From SIG299 sp964541485 (GTDB taxonomy: Bacteria > Bacillota > Clostridia > Lachnospirales > Lachnospiraceae): a DNA stretch of 27,492 bases. The notes under the pieces are model-generated. The model was not told the DNA's origin. It did not search any database and worked only from the letters and a program-made list of their open reading frames with translations. Below, in pieces: positions 13,649 to 21,267 of this stretch. Within the stretch, counting starts at the first letter, position 1. Each line of letters opens with the position of its first letter. The stretch lies in contig CAZIQL010000029.1 in NCBI GenBank assembly GCA_964541485.1, positions 1-27,492 of the forward strand. Direction: 5' to 3'. A program made the translations under genes and the position numbers.

Positions 13649-15973
13649 TTATTTATCTTTGTAGAAACTCAGTGTTTCTACCATTGGCGGTGTCAGCTCA
13701 ATTTTCTGTTTTGTCATCAGTGCGTGATATCTCAGTTCTATTTCTCTGACCTTCTTCACCTTTTCCCGCTTATATTTTGTCAACGAATCCGCAAACGCCG
13801 GCTGGGTTTCCAACGCCTTCCGGATTTCTTTATTGAACGGACAATAAACCGCAAGAATATCTCTTGCAACCTTGTTTAAGCGCACGCCACCCATAGCTTC
13901 TGCCTTAATCCAAAGCTCATAGTCCTGTACAAATATCTCTCTGGAATTGTTTTTACCCTTTGCAATCTGCAGCTTTACCTTTTCCTTTCTCTCTTCGGAA
14001 AGCTCTTTGTTCTTCCGGTAAAACTGGATATAATCAGAATACTCCGATGTCAGCGACTTCACCTGGACATTGTTCCAGGACGCACCCTGCATCGTACGGC
14101 AAAGCTCCCAGCGGAAGCGGCCGAATGTCCGCACAATCAAATCATCCAGACTGCCCTCAAGTAAAATCGGGAAGAGGAAACGGCCACCGGAATCTCTTCG
14201 CTTACAGCTCATCTCCTGCCACATGGCAGCATTCTGTCCGCAGGCAGGGAATAAAATAATATCCGGCACTATTTCCTTCATGATAAATTCTTTTTCAATC
14301 TTTTTCTCTGCATCCGCGTAGCTTAATTCACGGTAGAACACAGAGTAATCGATATCGCGGTATTTTTCTACTGCCTGTCCTATGCGATCCTTGGTAATCA
14401 CCGCACGTCTTGGTGCACTCATCAGCTGTTCACTGCAAAGCACCGGCACAAAAATACTCGGCTGTCCATTTACAACACGGTGATTGCAACGGAACATGTT
14501 CTGAATCTCATAATCCAGCTTTCTTAAATTATCTGTTGCGTACTTTTTCTCTTCCTCTGCTGTAATTTCTCCGGTCCTTTTCTGCTCACGCAGCATCTCA
14601 AGATACTCTAAATCAAATTCATTCTTTGACGGCTGTCTTTTTCCGGTGTAAACCGCATACAGCCATTCCGGAATCGTAAACATATTACAGTGGTAACGGC
14701 CTGCCGCTGACACATTCAGTCTGCAAAGGTCCACCGTCTGCTCCTTTGTCAAAAGGCGCTCATCCGTAAAGCCAAAATTTAAAAAGAGCTCAATAGCTTT
14801 TGGCAGCTCCGACGTTTCCTTTAGTGTTTTTAAAAATACCGCACGGTAAACCGGATAGAAGCCGTCTGCAAGCTTTCTTCGGAGCAGTCTTCCGGTATCC
14901 TCCGTAGAGAATCGGTCCTTTGATAATGCAAACTCATTCATATTCTCCACGAACGCTTCCGATTTTTCCTTTGGCAGACCGGAAAAATCGATAATCTGCT
15001 GCAGGGTTCCTTTCAGACTGCGATATACATCATCGTCCGTTGCCTCGTCCTCACTGCTGTCAATTTCTTCATTGGTTAACATAGCCGAATACATCTTCTC
15101 CAAGCGTTCTCTGTTAAACGCAAGCGGCATGCTCATACATCTTTCCAGCATTTTTTCCATACGGTTAAACTCATCCAGCAGCTTGTCTACCATTGTCTGC
15201 ACCGCTCCGACTGACCGGCCCTTTTGCCCTGCCTCACTGGCAAGACGGATACAGAACACAAGTAAATTTTGCGCACCGTCATTATATAAACAGGAAACAT
15301 ATTCTGTCAGATATTCACAGGTTTCCTTACTGTCTACCACAAGCGAAGCTATCAAAGCGGCTATCTCCTCAATATGTGCCAGGGCAAGTCTGCTTCCGCA
15401 TGCAAAAAAATTCTTCTGGATTTCTGCCGGCACCCGTGCCAGGTCCTCAAAATAAGGGAAACGGCTCCGGTTCAACGGATTTTCCTCCTGATACGGCTGC
15501 AATCTTTCCAATGCAGACATCGCAACGGCACCCTCTCCCAATTCCCTGCAGAAATTTTTATATTTCTCATAGGACTCCGAAAGAAGCTCGTAAATCTCAC
15601 CCGCCATTCTATGATATTGTTGGTTTACGTGGGATAATTCATAGAAACACTTCGTCAGGGAATTCACCATAAGCCCCCTGTAATCTTTGTTGTTTCCCTC
15701 CAAGATAGACACAAGGGAAGCACTGTCTTCTACCGGAAATGCATATACCATTGCATCTTCCTCCACCACATAATCAGAAATGTAGTGACCAACATATAAA
15801 TCATAAACTCCCACAAAACTTCCCGGACCAAAGGACAGCTTTATTGCCTCACTGACAGCACAAATACGCCCCCGTACCACAACACACACGTAAGCCGCCG
15901 GTTCATTTTCCAAAAAAAGCTCAGTTCCCTTCGGAATCTGATTGACTGCATTCTCTTTCAGTTCAAACCCCAT
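13649..15973 (-). CDS. large protein with N-terminal cyclic-nucleotide-binding-like domain
   Basis: A 774-residue soluble protein with no membrane segment. Residues about 8-115 have the pattern of a cNMP-binding (Crp-type) beta barrel: IPKGTELFLENEPAAYVCVVV, then RGRICAV, then FGPGSFVGVYDLYVG. No clear phosphate-binding-cassette arginine was seen, so the ligand may not be a cyclic nucleotide. The rest is mostly helical, with an acidic stretch at 302-315 (EEIDSSEDEATDDD). I recognised no fold after residue 120 and no Crp-type helix-turn-helix. A lysine/arginine-rich segment is near the C-terminus (about 733-743). GGAGGA precedes the start by about 9 bases. It is first in a three-gene operon with the ABC ATPase and the TPR-AAA protein. 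Molecular function unknown. Confidence 0.85.
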   Translation of the reverse strand: MGFELKENAVNQIPKGTELFLENEPAAYVCVVVRGRICAVSEAIKLSFGPGSFVGVYDLYVGHYISDYVVEEDAMVYAFPVEDSASLVSILEGNNKDYRGLMVNSLTKCFYELSHVNQQYHRMAGEIYELLSESYEKYKNFCRELGEGAVAMSALERLQPYQEENPLNRSRFPYFEDLARVPAEIQKNFFACGSRLALAHIEEIAALIASLVVDSKETCEYLTEYVSCLYNDGAQNLLVFCIRLASEAGQKGRSVGAVQTMVDKLLDEFNRMEKMLERCMSMPLAFNRERLEKMYSAMLTNEEIDSSEDEATDDDVYRSLKGTLQQIIDFSGLPKEKSEAFVENMNEFALSKDRFSTEDTGRLLRRKLADGFYPVYRAVFLKTLKETSELPKAIELFLNFGFTDERLLTKEQTVDLCRLNVSAAGRYHCNMFTIPEWLYAVYTGKRQPSKNEFDLEYLEMLREQKRTGEITAEEEKKYATDNLRKLDYEIQNMFRCNHRVVNGQPSIFVPVLCSEQLMSAPRRAVITKDRIGQAVEKYRDIDYSVFYRELSYADAEKKIEKEFIMKEIVPDIILFPACGQNAAMWQEMSCKRRDSGGRFLFPILLEGSLDDLIVRTFGRFRWELCRTMQGASWNNVQVKSLTSEYSDYIQFYRKNKELSEERKEKVKLQIAKGKNNSREIFVQDYELWIKAEAMGGVRLNKVARDILAVYCPFNKEIRKALETQPAFADSLTKYKREKVKKVREIELRYHALMTKQKIELTPPMVETLSFYKDK

Positions 15974-16012
15974 TGTGCTTTTCCTCCGTCACAAACAGTT
16001 TCGTTAAACTTT

Positions 16013-16041
16013 ATTATAACACCAAATACCGGTTTGTTCAA
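16013..16041 (-). promoter_or_regulatory. sigma-A-type promoter of the three-gene cNMP-ABC-TPR/AAA operon
   Basis: On the minus strand -35 TTGAAC (16036-16041) and a perfect -10 TATAAT (16013-16018) are 17 bases apart, about 40 bases upstream of the first ATG. The -35 overlaps the tadA stop codon. This separates the three-gene unit from the tatD-rsmA-GNAT-tadA cluster. Confidence 0.82.
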
Positions 16042-16550
16042 ACTTTTTCACAATTCTTTGCTCTTTCTGATCCTTTTACCTTCCTAAGCTCCTTAAAAAA
16101 ATCACTCAGCAAAGAAGAACATTCCTCTTCCAAAACACCTTCCGTCAGCTCCACCTGATGATTAAACCGCTCTTCCTGCAAAAGATTTAACACAGAGCCC
16201 GCACATCCCGCCTTTGCGTTCCTGCTTCCGATTACCACGCGTTTCATCCTCGCCTGTACAATCGCACCGGCACACATCTGGCACGGCTCCAGTGTAACAT
16301 ACATCGTGCAATCCTCCAGCCGCCAGTCTCCTATGACTTTTCCTGCCTTTGCGATGGCAATTATCTCCGCATGGGCAAGCGTTGTCTTCTTTAAATTCCG
16401 CTTGTTGTACCCCCTGCCGATAATCTTATCCTCATAGACAATCACGCAGCCAATCGGAACCTCCATTATTTTTTCCGCCTTCTTGGCCTGCTTGACGGCC
16501 TCTTTCATATAATATTCATCTTTTGTCAGTTCTTTTTTACACTTTGCCAT
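16038..16550 (-). CDS. tadA: tRNA-specific adenosine-34 deaminase
   Basis: A 170-residue member of the cytidine/deoxycytidylate deaminase fold. The zinc site is visible: H60-A-E62 in LAHAEIIAIAKAG, and P89-C90-x-x-C93 in TLEPCQMCAGAI, with E62 as proton shuttle. IGSRNAKAGCAGSVLNLL is characteristic of TadA rather than of guanine deaminase. It converts A34 to inosine in tRNA(Arg)ACG, allowing decoding of CGN codons. The start overlaps the end of the GNAT gene by 14 bases and its ribosome binding site is weak (GAGG about 13 bases upstream), so coupled translation is likely. An internal ATG at residue 15 is a less likely start. Confidence 0.95.
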   Translation of the reverse strand: MAKCKKELTKDEYYMKEAVKQAKKAEKIMEVPIGCVIVYEDKIIGRGYNKRNLKKTTLAHAEIIAIAKAGKVIGDWRLEDCTMYVTLEPCQMCAGAIVQARMKRVVIGSRNAKAGCAGSVLNLLQEERFNHQVELTEGVLEEECSSLLSDFFKELRKVKGSERAKNCEKV

Positions 16551-17247
16551 AATAACACAATTCCTCTATCACTTGAAATCCCAGCTTTTCATACAGCCGC
16601 ACTGCCGGTTCATTGTAGGAACCAACCTGAAGATACAACTGTAGAAAGCGCTCTGCCAGAATGCCCATACACGCAGTTGCAATGCCGGTTCTACGCCTGT
16701 CGTATTTAACCTCAACCTCGTACACATACCAGCCGTCGCCATAAGGTGCAACCCTCGCATAAAAGCTCCGGTCCGCATTACGACAGATATAGCCTTCCTC
16801 CTCCTGCTCATACCGGAGCACTTCCTCTCTTGCACCACAATCCCTTGTGGCATCTGCCCTTTCAGGCGGCAGATACATCATGAGTTCACTGTATTCCTTT
16901 TGTACTACGCTCGTAGAACCTAGTATTTCCTCGAATTTTGTCGCTTTTTCGGCTAAAATGAGCACCGTTGGAAGACCTGCATTGTCGAGGATGCCAAACA
17001 GCTCCGTAAGGCATTTTGTAATTTTTCGAATGATTATTTCCGGGATGTTCTCACATTCCTCGATTTCACCCAGAAGTCCTATATTTTGTGCTTTTGCCTC
17101 TGCTTCACCATTCCCCATCGGATAGACCAGAAAGCGAAGTATCTCTGTCTCTTCCTCAAAAAAAGAAAGCACACCTTCTTCGTCGCTAAGGAAGGTTAAT
17201 TGATGCATTATTTGGTTCTCCCGTTCCCGGTTTCGTTCTCTTTCCAT
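16537..17247 (-). CDS. GNAT-family N-acetyltransferase
   Basis: A 236-residue protein. The C-terminal third (about 145-236) is a GNAT domain: the acetyl-CoA-binding loop is in VEVKYDRRRTGIATACM and the terminal motif is VGSYNEPAVRLYEKLGFQV. The N-terminal part (about 15-140) is not recognised and may be a degenerate second GNAT fold. The substrate is unknown. AGAAGGA lies 5 bases before ATG 17247; an alternative start is ATG 17208 with GGGAG upstream, which would remove the charged MERERNRERENQI leader. It sits between rsmA (31 bases upstream) and tadA (overlapping), a co-directional translation-related cluster. Confidence 0.85.
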   Translation of the reverse strand: MERERNRERENQIMHQLTFLSDEEGVLSFFEEETEILRFLVYPMGNGEAEAKAQNIGLLGEIEECENIPEIIIRKITKCLTELFGILDNAGLPTVLILAEKATKFEEILGSTSVVQKEYSELMMYLPPERADATRDCGAREEVLRYEQEEEGYICRNADRSFYARVAPYGDGWYVYEVEVKYDRRRTGIATACMGILAERFLQLYLQVGSYNEPAVRLYEKLGFQVIEELCYYGKV

Positions 17248-17278
17248 TACAGTCCTTCTCTGTCCTTTTATTTTTTTG

Positions 17279-18142
17279 CTACGCTTTTAGTAAATTCGCA
17301 AGCTCCGCAAACTGCTCCAGTGTCAGTGCTTCTCCTCGCACTGTCTGGGAAAGCCCCATTTTCTCCAAAGCTTCCTGTACCGCTTCTTTTGACAGCTGAA
17401 GCTCTGCTGCGTTGCTCAGACCGTTCACTAAGGTTTTTCTCCTCTGGTTAAAAGAAGCACGGATGATACGGAACATAAATTCTTCATCCTCTACCTTCAC
17501 CGCCGGCTCCTCGTGTAACGTCAGACGGATTACCGCAGAGCCCACGTTAGGACGCGGCATAAAGCAGTTTGGCGGCACATTTGCCACGATATACGGCGTT
17601 GCATAATACTGTACTGCCAGAGAAAGCGCACCGTAATCTTTGCTTCCCGGCCCCGCCTGCATACGGTCTGCCACTTCCTTCTGTACCATAACCGTAATGT
17701 TTTTTAACGGCACATGTGCCTCAAACAGTCCCATAATAATCGGTGTTGTAATGTAATAAGGGAGATTTGCTACTACCTTAATGCGCTCTCCGTTATTTTT
17801 TTCTTCCACAAGCGCATTCAAATCCACCTTCAGAATATCTTCATTGATAATAGTGACATTGTCATATTCTGAGAGCGTATCATTTTCAAGAATGGGAATC
17901 AGATTCTTATCAATCTCAACCGCCACAACCTCTCTTGCATTCTCACAAAGATACTGTGTCATTGTTCCGATGCCGGGACCAATCTCAAGCACCAGATCCT
18001 CCTTTGTAATTTCTGCAGATTTGATGATTTTTTCAAGCACATGCGTATCAATCAAAAAATTCTGCCCAAAACGCTTCTGAAACATAAACTGGTATTTATT
18101 CAAAATTTCAATTGTGTTTTTCGGATTTCCTAACGTTGCCAT
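17279..18142 (-). CDS. rsmA: 16S rRNA (adenine1518/1519-N6) dimethyltransferase
   Basis: A 287-residue Rossmann-fold methyltransferase (RsmA/KsgA). KRFGQNFL at about 23-30 is the family's N-terminal signature. EIGPGIGT (53-60) is the SAM-binding loop, VEIDKNL follows, and NLPYY (126-130) is the catalytic NLPY motif. FNQRRKTLVNGL is the C-terminal signature. It dimethylates two adjacent adenines in helix 45 of 16S rRNA during late 30S assembly; loss gives kasugamycin resistance in other bacteria. It follows tatD by 17 bases, so the two are very likely co-transcribed. Confidence 0.97.
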   Translation of the reverse strand: MATLGNPKNTIEILNKYQFMFQKRFGQNFLIDTHVLEKIIKSAEITKEDLVLEIGPGIGTMTQYLCENAREVVAVEIDKNLIPILENDTLSEYDNVTIINEDILKVDLNALVEEKNNGERIKVVANLPYYITTPIIMGLFEAHVPLKNITVMVQKEVADRMQAGPGSKDYGALSLAVQYYATPYIVANVPPNCFMPRPNVGSAVIRLTLHEEPAVKVEDEEFMFRIIRASFNQRRKTLVNGLSNAAELQLSKEAVQEALEKMGLSQTVRGEALTLEQFAELANLLKA

Positions 18143-18159
18143 CTGTTTCCTTCCCTTTC

Positions 18160-18957
18160 TTATCGTTCTTCACTCTCTGCCCGGCACTTTGGATATAACG
18201 CCAGCGCATTTTCCCAGGTCTTCTTTTCCACGTCTTCCGCGCTCACTTCTTTTATCGCGGCGATTGCTGCAACCACATAGGAAAGCAGACCGGAATGGTT
18301 TCTCTTTCCCCGATACGGCTCCGGTGCAAGATAGGGACAGTCTGTCTCCAACACTATTTTTTCAAGCGGCACTGCTTCTATCACTTCCTTCAGCTTCCGT
18401 CCGTTTTTGAAGGTCGCCACTCCACCGATTCCAAGGAAAAATCCCATTTTCAGATATTCCTTTGCCTGCTCCACTCCGTACGAATAGCAGTGGATAACTC
18501 CTTTTAATTTCCCGCCGGACTGTTCATAAGTTTCTTTTATCATATCAAAAGTATCTGCCGCAGCCTCCCTGCTGTGAATCACCACCGGATACTCAAGCTC
18601 CAATGCCAGCTCCAGCTGCCGCCTAAACCAATATTTCTGTTCCTGACGTTCGGTCGAATCCCAGTAATAGTCCAATCCGATTTCCCCGATGGCAACTACT
18701 TTTTCGTTCTGAGCCAGTATCCGCAGTTTCTCAAATGCTTCTTCATTTAACTCCTTTGCGTGATCCGGATGGATTCCAACCGCCGCATAAACAAACGGGT
18801 ATTTCTCTGCCAGTGCAACACTGTCTGTCGCGCCCTGCATCGTTGCTCCCATATTGGCAACAGCACCTACCCCCTGTTCCTTCAGGGACAGCAGCAGCTC
18901 CTCCCTGTCTGTATCAAATTGTTCCTCATCATAATGCGTATGTGTATCAAAAATCAT
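18160..18957 (-). CDS. tatD: TatD-family metal-dependent DNase/hydrolase
   Basis: A 265-residue TIM-barrel hydrolase of the amidohydrolase-related TatD family. Metal ligands are visible: H6 and H8 in FDTHTHYD, E92 in GEIGLDYYWD, H128 in VVIHSREA, H156 in VIHCYSY and D206 in LETDCPYLAPEP. Family members act as 3'-5' exodeoxyribonucleases or D-aminoacyl-tRNA deacylase-like enzymes; the substrate here is not determined. GGAG precedes the start by about 9 bases. tatD-rsmA adjacency is common in Firmicutes. A promoter nested in the ffs terminator probably drives it. Confidence 0.94.
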   Translation of the reverse strand: MIFDTHTHYDEEQFDTDREELLLSLKEQGVGAVANMGATMQGATDSVALAEKYPFVYAAVGIHPDHAKELNEEAFEKLRILAQNEKVVAIGEIGLDYYWDSTERQEQKYWFRRQLELALELEYPVVIHSREAAADTFDMIKETYEQSGGKLKGVIHCYSYGVEQAKEYLKMGFFLGIGGVATFKNGRKLKEVIEAVPLEKIVLETDCPYLAPEPYRGKRNHSGLLSYVVAAIAAIKEVSAEDVEKKTWENALALYPKCRAESEER

Positions 18958-18980
18958 AGTTTTACTCTCCGTACTAAATT

Positions 18981-19011
18981 AAAAAGCCGGGCGCATGTAT
19001 CACCCGGCTTT
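18981..19011 (-). terminator. intrinsic terminator of ffs
   Basis: On the minus strand AAGCCGGG (19010-19003) pairs with CCCGGCTT (18991-18984) across an 11-base loop, followed by TTTTTAATTT. It is 30 bases beyond the predicted 3' end of the SRP RNA. Confidence 0.88.
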
Positions 19012-19040
19012 ATCATACCATTTTCTATTCTATTTTTCAA
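19012..19040 (-). promoter_or_regulatory. candidate tatD operon promoter nested at the ffs terminator
   Basis: On the minus strand -35 TTGAAA (19035-19040) and -10 TATGAT (19012-19017) are 17 bases apart. The expected start point (about 19005) falls inside the 5' arm of the ffs terminator hairpin. Transcripts begun here would lack most of that arm and should escape termination. Confidence 0.6.
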
Positions 19041-19304
19041 TCCGTGCATCCGGCTTTGTGCAAGCATCATAAACGGTACCACCACAGTTAGCTCCTCCCC
19101 GGCACCCTTACGGCACACAGAAACTTTCGCTTAGTGCTGCTCCATTCCTGACCTGACACGGTTCACGAACTTCTGTTGCGCAAGACCAGAGTATCAACAC
19201 CACTTATGATGGGCGGCTTTACAATAACCTGCCCGAGGCCGGATATCACCCCTGCTGGAGCGGATTGCAGGTACAGGGCACCGCTGACTCCCCGGCTGCA
19301 CGGC
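19041..19304 (-). ncRNA. ffs: signal recognition particle RNA, long (Alu-containing) form
   Basis: Read on the minus strand, this roughly 264-base RNA carries the SRP apical domain GTGTCAGGTCAGGAATGGAG (around 19138-19157), close to the universal GTCAGGTCC-GGAAGGA-GCAGC element that binds Ffh. The two ends pair: CCGTGCA and GCCGG near the 5' end match CCGG and TGCACGG near the 3' end. Its size and the 5' region beyond a 4.5S hairpin fit the Bacillus/Clostridium scRNA type with an Alu domain. A consensus promoter sits at the right distance and a terminator follows. Ends are predicted from promoter spacing and end pairing, plus or minus a few bases. The RNA is the scaffold for co-translational targeting of membrane proteins. 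Confidence 0.93.
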
Positions 19305-19311
19305 AAGCTTT

Positions 19312-19340
19312 AGTATACCGATTTTTTTAGTCTGTGTCAA
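19312..19340 (-). promoter_or_regulatory. strong sigma-A-type promoter of ffs
   Basis: On the minus strand a perfect -35 TTGACA (19335-19340) and -10 TATACT (19312-19317) are 17 bases apart. The -35 lies inside the last codons of the pectinesterase gene, whose stop is at 19327-19329. Confidence 0.9.
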
Positions 19341-20334
19341 GAAAAAAAGCATCAGAAAGCACTTTCTCTTTGGAATATTCCTCTGCCGCTTCCGCAGTCA
19401 GCTGATACGTCCAGTCCGCACGCTCCGTTTCTACCGGTTTCTCCTCTGTCGCACCGCACGCTCCCGGACCAAAATTCTCGTACTCTGCATAATATGTCGT
19501 CTCTCTGGCATCTTCTTTATTCCAGTCATGCCAGCCTTCTTTTTTTATATGAGGTCCAAGCTCCGACCGCAAAATCACCGTTTTTGCAAATGACCGCCAC
19601 GGTCTTCCAAGATATACCGTCCCAGCAGCACAGTCTGATGTAAAGCGACACCGGTCAAACACATATCCATATCTCCTGCCGTCCGGTGTAGAGGCTGCCG
19701 TCACGTATCCATTGACCTGCTGATCCCTTGTCAGGGAGTGAATCTGACAATCTTCAAAATAAGCAGTTGCACCTCCAAAAATAAAGTCCACATCGCCCTC
19801 TATATAACAATTTCTATAATAATGTACCCCATTGTCTCTCGGTGCATTCTCTCTCGGTCCCCGGAAACCGCCCCATTCCACCACCGTAGGCGGAAGCGGT
19901 GCTGTAAACAGCGTATCCTGTCTGCCAAGAAAACGGCACTTTTCAAACTTCATCCGCGCGCCGTCCGCATACAGTGCAACTGCCTGTCCGGTTTTTGCCC
20001 CAAAGCCTGCGGTATTTGCAATCGTCAGATTCCGGGCTGTAAACCGGTCTCCATGCACATACATGGTGTAAGAACGGAACGTTCCCCGTTTGATCCCGTC
20101 TTCCATGAGAAACAGCGCATAATCATCATAGGTAATGACCGTCTCCTCTGCTCCTGCTCCAATCAACGTCACGTTGTCCTTTTCCAGAGATAATTTCTCA
20201 TTGTAAATGCCGGCGGCAACCATGATTTCCACCGGTTGCTCTGCTGCCAGTGTCTCTGCATAGGCAAAAGCTTCCGTAAGCGTTGAAAAATCTCCTGCAC
20301 CGTCTTTTTCTACCTTAATTATTATTTTATCCAT
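19327..20334 (-). CDS. pectinesterase (pectin methylesterase) without signal peptide
   Basis: A 335-residue right-handed beta-helix esterase of carbohydrate esterase family 8 that removes methyl groups from galacturonate chains. Catalytic residues are visible: Q117 in GQAVALYADG, Q139-D140 in FLGRQDTLF, D183 in GDVDFIFGGATAYFED, and R244-W246 in YLGRPWRSF. The start MDKIIIKVEKDGAGDFSTL leads straight into the catalytic fold, with no signal peptide or anchor. It should therefore act in the cytoplasm on imported methylated oligogalacturonides (inference). GAGAGGG precedes the start by about 7 bases. It has its own promoter and is divergent from the nrdG-like gene. No other pectin genes are in the window. 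The end of the gene overlaps the ffs promoter. Confidence 0.93.
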   Translation of the reverse strand: MDKIIIKVEKDGAGDFSTLTEAFAYAETLAAEQPVEIMVAAGIYNEKLSLEKDNVTLIGAGAEETVITYDDYALFLMEDGIKRGTFRSYTMYVHGDRFTARNLTIANTAGFGAKTGQAVALYADGARMKFEKCRFLGRQDTLFTAPLPPTVVEWGGFRGPRENAPRDNGVHYYRNCYIEGDVDFIFGGATAYFEDCQIHSLTRDQQVNGYVTAASTPDGRRYGYVFDRCRFTSDCAAGTVYLGRPWRSFAKTVILRSELGPHIKKEGWHDWNKEDARETTYYAEYENFGPGACGATEEKPVETERADWTYQLTAEAAEEYSKEKVLSDAFFLDTD

Positions 20335-20405
20335 TCTGTATCCCTCTCATTGCCTTTCTATAACACCTGTTCCTACTCCGGCGCAGGCGGCTTTCCCCTT
20401 TTGAT

Positions 20406-20435
20406 ATTATACCATACACGTTTTTCTCTTTACAA
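20406..20435 (-). promoter_or_regulatory. promoter of the pectinesterase gene
   Basis: On the minus strand -35 TTGTAA (20430-20435) and a perfect -10 TATAAT (20406-20411) are 18 bases apart, leaving an untranslated leader of about 65 bases. No clear catabolite-response (cre) site was seen. Confidence 0.7.
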
Positions 20436-20457
20436 CGTATCCTTTTCACCTTTTTCA

Positions 20458-20486
20458 TTGAATAAGGCATCATTTCATGCTATACT
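20458..20486 (+). promoter_or_regulatory. promoter of the nrdG-like gene
   Basis: -35 TTGAAT (20458-20463) and -10 TATACT (20481-20486) are 17 bases apart, about 40 bases upstream of the ATG. It is divergent from the pectinesterase promoter. Confidence 0.75.
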
Positions 20487-20526
20487 GAGAAAAGTTTAGA
20501 AAAACACGGTTTTAAAGGAGAAACTC

Positions 20527-21267
20527 ATGCTGCTTCACGGACTTGGCAAATTGACATTACTTGACTATCCGGGCTACCTTGCCTGCACTGCTTTTACCGG
20601 TGCCTGCAATTTCCGCTGCCCGTTTTGCCACAATGCTCTGCTTGTCCTGTCCCCGGATACCTGTGAGCAAATTACAGAGGAGGAATTTTTTGATTTTCTC
20701 AAATCCCGTAAAGGACGTTTGGAGGGTGTCTGTGTCACCGGTGGCGAACCGACACTCCAGCCGGATTTACCGGAGTTTCTTGCAAAGGTGAAAGAGCTTG
20801 GCTTTCTTATTAAGCTTGACACCAACGGCTACTGCCCGGAGGTTCTTGCATCTGTTTTAACTAACCGGCTTGTGGATGCTGTGGCCATGGACATCAAAAA
20901 TTCCAAGGACAGCTACGCCCTTACTGCCGGTCTTCCTGACCACTCCTTTACTATCGGGCGCATAGAAGAAAGCATCTGTCTGCTGCTTACCGGTGATATC
21001 CCACACGAATTCCGTACTACCGTGGTAAAAGAACTGCATGATGCCACGCAGATGGAAAACATCGGCAAATGGTTATCCTCTATTTCCAATTCCTGTGGCA
21101 AGGGATCGGTTTGCACTTCCCCATATTATTTGCAGAGCTTTAAGGAGTCCGACTATTTACTCTGCGGCGAGCCTTCCCATTATCATGCCCATCCGGAGGA
21201 AACCATGAACTCTTTTGTCTCCCTGTTACAGCCCTATCTTCCAAACACAAAACTCCGGGGTCAGTAA
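20527..21267 (+). CDS. nrdG: radical SAM activase, anaerobic ribonucleotide reductase-activating type
   Basis: A 246-residue radical SAM protein. The 4Fe-4S cluster motif is C27-x3-C31-x2-C34 in GACNFRCPFCHN, preceded by GLGKLTLLDYPG, which is typical of the NrdG-like activases of clostridia. GVCVTGGEPTLQPD supplies the SAM-contacting GGE motif, and LDTNGYCP and MDIKNS follow. The family installs the glycyl radical on class III (oxygen-sensitive) ribonucleotide reductase. The reductase gene nrdD is not in this window, so the assignment rests on sequence pattern alone; activation of another glycyl-radical enzyme cannot be excluded. AAAGGAG precedes the start. Its 3' end overlaps the convergent DUF6128-like gene by 7 bases. 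Confidence 0.85.
   Translation: MLLHGLGKLTLLDYPGYLACTAFTGACNFRCPFCHNALLVLSPDTCEQITEEEFFDFLKSRKGRLEGVCVTGGEPTLQPDLPEFLAKVKELGFLIKLDTNGYCPEVLASVLTNRLVDAVAMDIKNSKDSYALTAGLPDHSFTIGRIEESICLLLTGDIPHEFRTTVVKELHDATQMENIGKWLSSISNSCGKGSVCTSPYYLQSFKESDYLLCGEPSHYHAHPEETMNSFVSLLQPYLPNTKLRGQ

Noticed and set aside
15072..15672. Plus-strand frames of 127 and 159 codons opposite the 774-residue gene
   Set aside because: They overlap each other and the sense gene, have no ribosome binding sites and show no domain.
20335..20526. cre (catabolite repression) site between the pectinesterase and nrdG-like genes
   Set aside because: No stretch matched the cre consensus well enough on either strand.
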